64,000 bases of DNA from Magnaporthiopsis rhizophila (lineage: Eukaryota; Ascomycota; Sordariomycetes; Magnaporthales; Magnaporthaceae), in contig PYSS01000063.1 in NCBI GenBank assembly GCA_003049465.1, positions 62,001 to 126,000 of the forward strand. The letters run 5' to 3'. Positions 56,374-64,000 of this stretch are shown piece after piece. Below the pieces are notes generated by a model. The model was not told where the DNA came from. It ran no database searches and saw nothing but the letters and a program-made list of their open reading frames with translations. Made by a program: the position numbers and the translations under genes. Numbering within the stretch: position 1 is the first letter of the stretch; each line of letters begins with the position of its first letter.

Positions 56374-57016
56374 TCATGCATATCGTGGTGGCTCCTCCCT
56401 CTCAAACATCCAGTTGTCTTCTGACAAGGCGGCCACTTTTGCCCGCAGGCTTGCTCGGACGGCCTCGAGGATTTCTGTTTCGGTTTTGGGCCTCCACGTT
56501 AGTCAAGCGGTGCTGGCGTTGGCTAGCATATCAGCCCCAGGGCGGAGGGGTAAAATTTGGCGTACCTTCGGGCTGGGCGGGGACACTATTCTGGTTGATC
56601 TGATGATGCTTCACAACATCCGCCAGCCGCTGACGTTCCTCTGAAGGGCGGAGCACGCGAGTCAGCAACCCGCCTCCACGCGTTGGGTAACGCGGCGAGC
56701 AAAGACACTCACTTTCACTCTGCTGCCTCGGGTCCAGCGCGATCTCGTCCGGGTCGTCGATTGGGGGCGTGGGTGGGTCGTCCAACTCCACCTCGCCGTT
56801 CTTGTCCCGCACGATGATGTCGGAGGACTCGGCCGGAGCGTCGATGTCGGTGTCGGCGTCGAGGCGCAGGGTCTCGGACTCGCCCGACGACGTTGGCGTC
56901 GGCCGCCTTGTGAGCTGGCTCTGGAAGAGGTTGCGCCGCACGCTGCTGCTGGACACGGGGGCGGCTCGCGTCCGCGATATGCCCTGGGGCTGGCGCGCCG
57001 CCTGTCTGTCTGCCAT
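56374..57016 (-). CDS. small three-exon protein, unknown function
   Basis: Minus-strand join 57016-56713, 56640-56566, 56474-56374, giving 159 residues. N-terminal third is Arg/Ser-rich (TRAAPVSSSSVRRNLFQSQL). An acidic block with VRDKNGEVELDDPPTPPIDD follows. The C-terminal third is helical (KERQRLADVVKHHQINQN, then EILEAVRASLRAKVAALSED, NWMFEREEPPRYA). Exons 2 and 3 were found by following donors GTGAGT and GTACGC and acceptors with CTGAC/CTAAC branch sites; the frame closes exactly, which supports the model. I do not recognise the family. It converges with GET4 (160-bp gap) and diverges from the Pol delta gene. Confidence 0.75.
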
Positions 57017-57609
57017 GGACGCGGGTTGAGATATTACTTGCAAGAGGATTGGCTGTTAGGTTAGAGTGGTAAGGTAGGCATGTTTGGACTGTAGGCCATA
57101 TTTGCGCTTGTTGAAAACGGCGAATGAAGACGACTAAAGAGAAATAGGGCGATAAATAAGGCCCACGGTTGATGGAGAGGCCTGCGGTCAACAGATGATG
57201 TGTAAGTTACAATGGTTTGTGGTATTTATGAGTGTAAATACAGAATAAGTCATGGCAATTAGCTAGCCTTAGAATGAACGAAATATTTTATCTGAGACGG
57301 TCTAGAGGGAATGAATGCCTGCTTATACAAAACAACAGCGTGACAGCCAAACAACGGGGGGTTACAGGTCATCACCAGAACACGTGCTGGACAATTCCAT
57401 TAAAGTCGCGTCAGCCAAAGTGGGTCCCTCACGTCACGTCGGGCTAGGTCGCGTCTCCCTTGATTGATTCTAATCTGGGTGGGCACCCCCTGTTTGGACA
57501 GTCAATTACCAAGCCGTGCCTGTGGCAACGACTATTTCGTCCATCCAATGTCGCACATGCTACACTGACGCCGGCGACTCTCGCAAGCACCCATCCACGA
57601 TCCGCCGCA
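57017..57609. promoter_or_regulatory. divergent promoter with two GTCGCGTC elements
   Basis: Between the small minus-strand gene and DNA polymerase delta. Two identical GTCGCGTC copies (57405-57412 and 57448-57455) lie 43 bp apart, 155-205 bp before the Pol delta ATG. They carry the CGCG core of MBF-type cell-cycle elements that drive S-phase genes in yeasts; regulation here is inferred, not shown. Confidence 0.4.
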
Positions 57610-60600
57610 ATGCCTGTTGCGGTCTTGCCCCAGAAGCGCGAGTTCGGCGAGGCCTCTAACGCCCGCAAGAACATCTCGGCCGGTCCCGACAGCTTCAAGA
57701 AGAGGAAAATCGAGCCGCCAACATCGTCCCCGGCTGCGCAACGCTTCAAGAGCTCCCAGGGCCACAAACTGGGGTCTAGCCAGCCCAAGAGCACATTCGA
57801 GTCCGAGGTCCTCGAGAAGCTCAGCCAGGACATCTCGGAGCTCAAACAGAGCAACACTGAGAAGGACCAGTCATGGGGCCGCCCGCCAGTGCCCCGGGAG
57901 TTCGCCCCCGCGACGAGCAAGCTCTGCTTCCAGTCCATCGAGGCCGAGGAGGGCACGCTACATGGCGGCCGGGCCACGGTCAAGCTCTTCGGCGTCACCG
58001 AGGATGGCAACTCGGTCATGCTCCACGTCAAGGACTTCAAGCACTACCTCTACGTCGCCGCCCCCTCGTCCTTCTCAAAGGAGGACTGCACCCCCTTTAG
58101 GACTTTCCTCGAGAGCAGTATTGCTCAACACCAGCCCACGATACACTCGGTCCAAATGACGCTGCGCGAGAACATGTACGGTTTCCAGAACAACATCCAG
58201 AACCCCTTCATCAAGATCACCGTCACGGACCCAAAACACATCAACAAGGTGCGCGCGGCGGTCGAGTCGGGCAGGGCGAACTGGAAGGGCATGTGGAAGA
58301 ACGACGGCAGTGGCATCATGACGTTCGACAACATCCAATACGTCTTGCGCTTCATGGTGGACTGCCACATTCAAGGCATGTCCTGGGTCGAGGCGCCACC
58401 GGCCACGTACAGCCTGATCCCTCCGTCCCAGAAGCAGTCCAACTGCCAGATCGAGGCCGAGATCAGCTACCGGGACCTCGTCGCGCACAAGCCGGTCGGG
58501 GACTGGTCCAAGATGGCGCCCCTGAGGATTCTGTCCTTTGATATCGAGTGCGCGGGACGCAAGGGTATCTTCCCCGAGGCCCACATCGATCCAGTCATCC
58601 AGATCGCCAACGTTGTCACCAGGTACGGAGACAAGAAGCCCTTCGTTCGCAACGTCTTTTGTCTTGACAAGACGAGTTCCATCGTGGCGACCCAGATCTT
58701 GGAGTTCGGTCAGGAGGAGAAGATGTTGTCGTCTTGGCGCGACTTCTTGGTCGAGGTCGACCCAGATATCATTATCGGCTACAACATCGCCAACTTCGAT
58801 TTTCCGTACCTCCTCGACCGTGCCAAGCACCTTGGGGTCGATGGCTTTGACCTGTGGACCAGGCTGCCCAGCGTAAAGTCTGTGGCCAAGGAATCGAATT
58901 TTTCCAGCAAGCAGATGGGCAACCGCGACACCAAGGCAACCAACACCAATGGTCGCCTGCAGCTGGACCTTCTCCAGCTGATCCAGCGTGACCACCAGCT
59001 CAGGAGTTACACGCTCAACTCTGTCTGCTCACACTTTCTCGGCGAGCAGAAGGAGGACGTGCACCACACCATGATCACGGAGCTGTTCAACGGAACACCA
59101 GAGTCTCGAAGACGTCTTGCCCTGTACTGTCTGAAGGATGCGTACCTGCCGCAGCGTTTGATGGACAAGCTGTCGTGCCTGGAGAACTATACAGAGATGG
59201 CCAGGGTCACGGGTGTGCCTTTTAATTTCCTTTTATCCCGAGGCCAGCAGATCAAATTCGTCAGTCAAATGTTCCGCAAGGCTCTGGAGCAAAAACTGGT
59301 TGTCCCCAACCTCCGGGTCGAGGGCTCCGAAGAGCAGTACGAGGGTGCCACGGTTATCGAGCCCACGCGTGGCTACTACGATGCCCCTATCGCCACGCTT
59401 GATTTCGCATCGCTATATCCCAGCATCATGCAGGCGCACAATCTCTGCTACACGACCTTGGTCAGCCAGAAGGCGGTTGATGCGTTTGGGCTGAAGAAGG
59501 ACGAGGATTACACGGTGACGCCGACCGGAGACATGTTCGTCACGGTCAAGCGGCGAAAGGGACTGCTGGCGCAGATTCTGGAGGAGCTGCTCGCGGCCAG
59601 GAAACAAGCCAAGAGAGAACTGGCGGTGGAGACGGACCCGTTCAAGAAGGCGGTGCTGAACGGTCGACAGCTGGCGCTGAAGATCAGCGCCAACAGCGTG
59701 TACGGGCTGACGGGTGCAACCAATGGCAAGTTCCCGTGTCTCCAGATCGCCAGTAGCACCACCAGTTACGGCCGGCAGATGATCGAGAAGACGAAGCAAG
59801 AGGTGGAGGCAAAGTACCGGATAGCCAACGGCTACTCGCACGACGCCCAGGTCATCTACGGCGACACGGATTCGGTCATGGTCAAGTTCGGCACCAAGGA
59901 CCTCGCCGAAGCCATGAAGCTGGGCGAGGAGGCGGCGCAGTACGTGTCGTCCAAGTTCATCAAGCCCATCAAGCTGGAGTTCGAGAAGGTATACTTCCCG
60001 TATCTGCTGATCAACAAGAAGCGGTACGCCGGGCTGTACTGGACAAGGCCCGAGAAGTACGACAAGATGGACACCAAAGGAATCGAGACGGTTCGGCGAG
60101 ACAACTGCCTGCTGGTGCAGACGGTGATCGAGAAGGTGCTCCGGATGATCCTGATCGATCAGGACGTGCCGGGGGCCCAAGACTACGTCAAGGAGACGAT
60201 CGCGGACCTGCTCCAGAACAAGGTGGACATGTCCAAGCTGGTCATCACCAAGGCGCTCACCAAGGACGACTACACAGCGAAGCAGGCGCACGTGGAGCTT
60301 GCGCTGCGCATGAAGAAGCGCGACGCCGGGTCGGCCCCCGGGCTGGGCGACCGTGTGGCGTACGTCATGGTGAAAGGCGCGACTGGATCCAAGAACTTTG
60401 AGCGGTCCGAGGACCCGATCTACGTACTGGAGAACAACGTGCCGATAGACACAAAATACTACCTGGACAACCAGTTGGCCAAGCCGCTGGGGCGCATCTT
60501 CGAGCCGATCCTGGGCGACACCAAGGCCAAGTCGCTGCTGATGGGCGACCACACGCGGTCCATCTCGGTGGCGGCGCCGTCGGTGGGCGGGCTGATGAAG

Positions 60601-60924
60601 TTCGCCAAGAAGACGCAGACGTGCATGGCGTGCAAGAAGCCGCTGACGTCCAGGGAGGAGTCGCAGGGGGCCGTGTGCGCCGACGACGCGGGCAGGGTGG
60701 GCGAGCTGTACAAGAAGACGCTCGACCGGGTCTCGGACCTCGAGGTCCGGTTCGGCCGCCTGTGGACGCAGTGCCAGCGCTGCCAGGGCAGCATGCACTG
60801 CGAGGTCATCTGCAGCTCAAAGGACTGCCCCATCTTTTACATGCGCATGAAGGCCAAAAAGGACCTCGAGGACGGAAACAAGGAGCTGAAGCGGTTTGAC
60901 TTTGACCAGGCGGCCGTGTGGTAG
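57610..60924 (+). CDS. POL3: DNA polymerase delta catalytic subunit
   Basis: Single-exon gene for 1104 residues (yeast Pol3 is about 1100). Replicates the lagging strand with PCNA and proofreads. The B-family layout is complete. The 3'-5' exonuclease has LSFDIECAG (about 307), NIANFDFPYLLDRA, and YCLKDAY. The polymerase has motif A TLDFASLYPSIMQ (about 597), motif B ALKISANSVYGLTGA, and motif C VIYGDTDSVMV (about 750). The C-terminal CysA module has TCMACKKP with GAVCADDAG, where the last position of the usual C-x2-C is Asp (D1026). CysB (QCQRCQGSMHC, CSSKDC) is intact for the 4Fe-4S cluster that binds the B-subunit. ATG 57610 (MPVAVLPQKREFG) is the start; the longer frame upstream opens with TTG. 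Confidence 0.96.
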   Translation: MPVAVLPQKREFGEASNARKNISAGPDSFKKRKIEPPTSSPAAQRFKSSQGHKLGSSQPKSTFESEVLEKLSQDISELKQSNTEKDQSWGRPPVPREFAPATSKLCFQSIEAEEGTLHGGRATVKLFGVTEDGNSVMLHVKDFKHYLYVAAPSSFSKEDCTPFRTFLESSIAQHQPTIHSVQMTLRENMYGFQNNIQNPFIKITVTDPKHINKVRAAVESGRANWKGMWKNDGSGIMTFDNIQYVLRFMVDCHIQGMSWVEAPPATYSLIPPSQKQSNCQIEAEISYRDLVAHKPVGDWSKMAPLRILSFDIECAGRKGIFPEAHIDPVIQIANVVTRYGDKKPFVRNVFCLDKTSSIVATQILEFGQEEKMLSSWRDFLVEVDPDIIIGYNIANFDFPYLLDRAKHLGVDGFDLWTRLPSVKSVAKESNFSSKQMGNRDTKATNTNGRLQLDLLQLIQRDHQLRSYTLNSVCSHFLGEQKEDVHHTMITELFNGTPESRRRLALYCLKDAYLPQRLMDKLSCLENYTEMARVTGVPFNFLLSRGQQIKFVSQMFRKALEQKLVVPNLRVEGSEEQYEGATVIEPTRGYYDAPIATLDFASLYPSIMQAHNLCYTTLVSQKAVDAFGLKKDEDYTVTPTGDMFVTVKRRKGLLAQILEELLAARKQAKRELAVETDPFKKAVLNGRQLALKISANSVYGLTGATNGKFPCLQIASSTTSYGRQMIEKTKQEVEAKYRIANGYSHDAQVIYGDTDSVMVKFGTKDLAEAMKLGEEAAQYVSSKFIKPIKLEFEKVYFPYLLINKKRYAGLYWTRPEKYDKMDTKGIETVRRDNCLLVQTVIEKVLRMILIDQDVPGAQDYVKETIADLLQNKVDMSKLVITKALTKDDYTAKQAHVELALRMKKRDAGSAPGLGDRVAYVMVKGATGSKNFERSEDPIYVLENNVPIDTKYYLDNQLAKPLGRIFEPILGDTKAKSLLMGDHTRSISVAAPSVGGLMKFAKKTQTCMACKKPLTSREESQGAVCADDAGRVGELYKKTLDRVSDLEVRFGRLWTQCQRCQGSMHCEVICSSKDCPIFYMRMKAKKDLEDGNKELKRFDFDQAAVW

Positions 60925-61924
60925 CTGTCTGTCTGTCTGTCGGTCAGTTTGTTTGTTTGTCTGTCCATCAATCCATCCGCTTTTTGGGTTCTCACACATA
61001 CCTAGATATAAAATGATGTTGGTGTGGTTTTGGGTTCATGGTTATGCGGGGAAATTGGGTGGGTTCTCTATGACAACTAGCTCGTGGGCAGTCGTGCGTA
61101 TTTAGCGAATTAATCTGAGCATCATTTTGTGGTCGTCGTTTTCGAGGACGTAGGCACAGGTGCCCTAATAATTCAGCAGGTATTCCTGCAAAAGGCTCCC
61201 ATCACGGCTTTCCTTTCTGGGATAGAGAAGCGGCCTCCCATTGGACTCCCGAACTCCTGCTGTGTTATGCTGACAAACCAAGTTGTGCTCGGCGATGACT
61301 TGGCCGGTGTGCGCCCCGCGCCAATCCTCCATGAACTAGGTTGCCGCTAAGTTCTAGTTGAGCGGGTCTGCCGCCGACGCTTTTCCTCTTTCGGATCCCG
61401 CGCGTCTGGGTCGGAAGGAACCATCAGGGCGGAGTTTTTGATTCCGGCCAAACGCCAGCCAGCCACAAAATAACTTGCCCATTGACAACCTCAACAATGC
61501 AAGCGTGGGCTTTGTAATGGAGGCGGCGGTGTTTCGGGGAGACACCACTCCTCATCGTTCCTCCGCCCCGTCCGTCAAAGGCATTCCCTACCTCGGGTTT
61601 TGGGATTGTCTCATCTCGTGGAGCCTTGGGAGCCTGTTACGCAGCCCGCTCGTCTGATTGCGCGCGCGGGACCTTTCAGAAGTTAGCAGTGGGTCCGGTC
61701 CGGGCCTTTGAACCGAACACGCACGCCCCCTTGACTCAACCGAATGTGCGTCCCAATCTGCGGTCCCATGGAAAGGTTAGTTGTTGGGATGTATATACGA
61801 GGAGGGGCTGTCCTCTGTCTGCTCTCTTGTCATAATCATCATTCTTATATAAATCACAACCTCGTTGAGCATTGATACTCCCCTCCTGCCAGTCTCTCCC
61901 CTCTGCTTCTCACATCCAGTAACA

Positions 61925-61967
<43 letters not shown>

Positions 61968-61973
61968 CCCGCC
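60925..61973. other. intergenic Pol delta / FAD oxidoreductase
   Basis: Starts with a TGTC tetranucleotide tract (60926-60965) just after the Pol delta stop. The right half is the promoter and leader of the oxidoreductase gene, ending in a CA repeat. No gene is supported. Confidence 0.5.
61926..61963 (+). repeat. (CA)19 microsatellite in the 5' UTR
   Basis: Nineteen CA units end 10 bp before the ATG of the oxidoreductase gene, so they almost certainly lie in its transcribed leader. Confidence 0.9.
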
Positions 61974-63179
61974 ATGTCGACATCCCCCAAGACCGTCGTC
62001 ATCCTGGGCGCCTCCTTCGCCGGCCTGCCCCTGGCTCAAAACCTGCTCAAAAACACGGCCCCGAAAGTGCCCGGCGGGCTCAAGGTGATCCTGGTGGCGC
62101 CCAACACGCACCTCTACTGGTGCCTGGCGTCGGTGCGTGGCGTCGTCCCCGGCCAGGACGGCGGCTTCAGCGACGACAAGCTCTTCTACCCCATCGCGCC
62201 CGGGTTTTCAAAGTACTCGGCTGAGCAGTTCGAGTTCATCCTGGGGTCCGCCACGGCGCTGGACCCGGCCGCCAAGACGGTTGTCGTCCAGCCGGGCGAG
62301 GCCGGGGCAGAGCCGAAAACCATCAGCTACGACCTCGTCGTCGTCGCCACGGGCTCGTCGGCGCGCGAGGGCATGCCGTGGAAGACGACGGGCGACACGG
62401 ACGCGACGCGCGCCGGGCTCGAGCAGTGGCGACAAAAGGTGGCGGCCGCAAAGTCCATCGTCATCGCCGGCGCGGGCCTGACGGGCGTCGAGGTGGCGGG
62501 CGAGCTGGGCGACGCGTACGCGTCCAAGGGCACCAAAGAAGTCACGCTCATCGTGGACGACGACCTGCCGCTCGCCGACAAGTTCCAGCGCGGCGTGCGC
62601 GCCGCGGCCGTCACCGAGCTCGAGCGCCTCAAGGTGAAAGTGCTGGTGGGACGACGCGTCACGTCCACCACCGACTCTGCCGCCGAGGGTGGTGGTGGTG
62701 GTGCAGGGGTGGCGGTCGAGGTGACGAGCAAGGCGGACGGCAAGACCGAGACGCTGACCGCGGACCTGTACATGCCCACGTTCGGCGTCGTCTTCAACAC
62801 GGGCTTCGTGCCGCCCGACATGCTCGACCCCGCCGGCCGCGTCAAGACCACGACTCGCCTGCGCGCCGAGGGCCACGACGACGTCTACGTTCTCGGCGAC
62901 GCCGCTAACCTGCAGCCGCCCAACGCGCTGCACATCGAGCCGCAGGTCGCCTACGTCGCCAAGGACATGCAGGCGCGTCTGCTTGCCGGCGGTGATGGCA
63001 AGACGACGACCGCGACCCCCGAATTCAAGCCAAACGAGATGGTCATGTTCATGGCCTCCATCGGCAAGAGCCGCGGCGTCGGCCAGGCCGGCTCCTTCAA
63101 GCTGCCAAGCTTCGCCACCTGGCTCGTCAAGAGCCGGACCCTGATGACGCAGCGGGCGCCCGGCACCGTGGGCGCATAA
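61974..63179 (+). CDS. FAD-dependent pyridine-nucleotide oxidoreductase, AMID/AIF-like
   Basis: Single-exon gene for 401 residues. The N-terminal FAD-binding Rossmann motif reads VVILGASFAGLPLAQNLL; the second (NAD(P)H) motif is IVIAGAGLTGVEVAGELGD near residue 165. The FAD-contact ATG block (VVVATGSSAREG) and the late GD motif (DVYVLGDAANLQ) are present. Fungal relatives are annotated as AMID-like mitochondrial oxidoreductase or ferroptosis suppressor-type proteins; NAD(P)H oxidation with a quinone or other acceptor is likely, the substrate unknown. No clear mitochondrial presequence or membrane span. A Gly-rich run near residue 240 interrupts the second domain. ATG 61974 follows immediately after the CA repeat. 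Confidence 0.9.
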   Translation: MSTSPKTVVILGASFAGLPLAQNLLKNTAPKVPGGLKVILVAPNTHLYWCLASVRGVVPGQDGGFSDDKLFYPIAPGFSKYSAEQFEFILGSATALDPAAKTVVVQPGEAGAEPKTISYDLVVVATGSSAREGMPWKTTGDTDATRAGLEQWRQKVAAAKSIVIAGAGLTGVEVAGELGDAYASKGTKEVTLIVDDDLPLADKFQRGVRAAAVTELERLKVKVLVGRRVTSTTDSAAEGGGGGAGVAVEVTSKADGKTETLTADLYMPTFGVVFNTGFVPPDMLDPAGRVKTTTRLRAEGHDDVYVLGDAANLQPPNALHIEPQVAYVAKDMQARLLAGGDGKTTTATPEFKPNEMVMFMASIGKSRGVGQAGSFKLPSFATWLVKSRTLMTQRAPGTVGA

Positions 63180-64000
63180 AGTCCTCATGTCGCTATTTTG
63201 TGTTTTCTTGTCTGCTGGCCATTTCTTTTTGTCTCAGTGATACCTTTTTGCACGCTCTCTAGATTTTCTTTGTGCCGATATACTCGGTTCTTCTTCGTTC
63301 AGGATAATACCATACATATAATACAAGGAAATAATATTCTTCTTTTGCTTTTTAATGTTATCAAGACGCTTCCTTGTAGGCCCGATGGAAGCGAATATGA
63401 TATCACACATCGAATCATAATCTTCACCTATCGGTCCGAATAATCTCCGTGGACTGTTGATCCCATCTCAAGTAGCACCTGACTTGCTCTCCGAAATGTC
63501 ACTTAACTCAAATTGATTGCCAGCGACGGCAAACGCGCAGACTTGAAAATGCTAGTGTATTGGCCGATTGAAACGGCTTTGCTAAACACTACGCGTAGTA
63601 GGCGATCGGTGCTTGTTAGATACGTCCTGATGGACCCGAGAAAAGAGAAAAACAAAAGGGTATAACACAACAACGCCAATCCCATCCCATAAACACAAAG
63701 TGGGAAAGAACCAAGGGTATGATGGCCCATGGCTCCTATCAGCAAAAAGGGGCTGTGTTGTGAATGAAGGAGAAGATGTTTTTCCAGGCACATAGGTTAT
63801 TCTATAGCAAGGATGGGATACAGATCATGCTTCTGCGATGGTCCGTGATTAAAAAAGAGAAAGAGTAGGCAAGGAAAAAGTGAGAAAGGAAAAAGTAAAG
63901 TCGACTCTGAACACCACGCAATGCTCCAATGAATGCCAGCCATGCCATGCCTTGTTCAGACCAGATAATCCGGGTTGTGATAGTTTGGTTGGATGTGTTT
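63180..64000. other. 3' flank to window end, no gene seen
   Basis: AT-richer sequence after the oxidoreductase stop. No coding frame or RNA gene was recognised up to the window end. Confidence 0.5.

Noticed and set aside
57460..57609. N-terminal extension of Pol delta by 50 residues
   Set aside because: The extended frame opens with TTG; the first ATG (57610) gives the expected Pol3 length.
59413..60798. 461-codon minus-strand frame opposite Pol delta
   Set aside because: Antisense shadow of POL3 with Leu/His/Arg-rich composition and no recognisable domain.
62208..63188. 326-codon minus-strand frame opposite the FAD oxidoreductase
   Set aside because: Antisense shadow; the plus strand has both Rossmann motifs in order.
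1..64000. CRISPR arrays, bacterial operons, attachment sites
   Set aside because: The window is eukaryotic with spliced genes; no regularly spaced repeats with unique spacers were seen.

Overview
The window is nuclear DNA of a filamentous ascomycete, most likely a Sordariomycete. Genes are broken by short GT-AG introns with CTAAC or CTGAC branch sites. Coding DNA is rich in G or C at third positions. The gene set includes a HET-domain protein, a Trs31 TRAPP subunit, a Pab1 with a long RRM4 insertion, and nitronate monooxygenase. One assembly gap (20948-21059, N) is flanked by homopolymer A, and there is a single N at 8582. Layout: 1-1383 is the 3' part of a peroxisomal-type 3-ketoacyl-CoA thiolase (+). 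1.4-4.1 kb holds decayed coding remnants on the minus strand, including a frameshifted piece of inositol-3-phosphate synthase. 4.1-6.6 kb shows no gene. 6610-8291 is a secreted, periplasmic-binding-protein-like gene with eight exons, one of them only 4 nt. 9144-10931 (-) is an IMPACT-family (UPF0029) protein. 11459-13544 (-) is a nitronate monooxygenase rebuilt from four exons with two unusually long introns. A gene-poor stretch of about 7.8 kb follows, full of low-complexity sequence and the gap. 21338-21858 is a small dsRNA-binding-domain-like protein. 24169-25231 is mitochondrial ribosomal protein uS7m. 26932-29384 is a universal-stress-protein (USP) domain protein. 31421-33467 is a conserved fungal membrane protein. 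34666-37057 (-) is poly(A)-binding protein Pab1. 39264-42897 is a Hul5-type HECT ubiquitin ligase. 43420-44766 (-) is gamma-glutamyl phosphate reductase. 45350-48060 is a HET-domain protein. 48467-49666 is a Sec14/CRAL-TRIO protein. 50256-50984 is TRAPP subunit Trs31. 51352-51783 (-) is a small conserved protein. 52641-53888 is a secreted histidine phosphatase. 54356-54453 is an intron-containing tRNA-Gly(CCC). 55135-56213 is Get4. 56374-57016 (-) is a small three-exon protein. 57610-60924 is the DNA polymerase delta catalytic subunit. 61974-63179 is an AMID/AIF-like FAD oxidoreductase. The genes are mostly housekeeping functions (translation, replication, protein targeting, proteolysis, proline synthesis, beta-oxidation) with no sign of one pathway cluster. 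Divergent pairs (Pab1/Hul5, PRO2/HET, small ORF/Pol delta) share promoter regions, and several pairs converge. I see no CRISPR array, intact transposon, operon or obviously new defence system. The main points of interest are gene-structure oddities (4-nt exon, intron directly after an ATG, long NMO introns), the decayed INO1 fragment, an A-rich region upstream of Pab1, and an apparent Cys-to-Asp change in the zinc motif of Pol delta.
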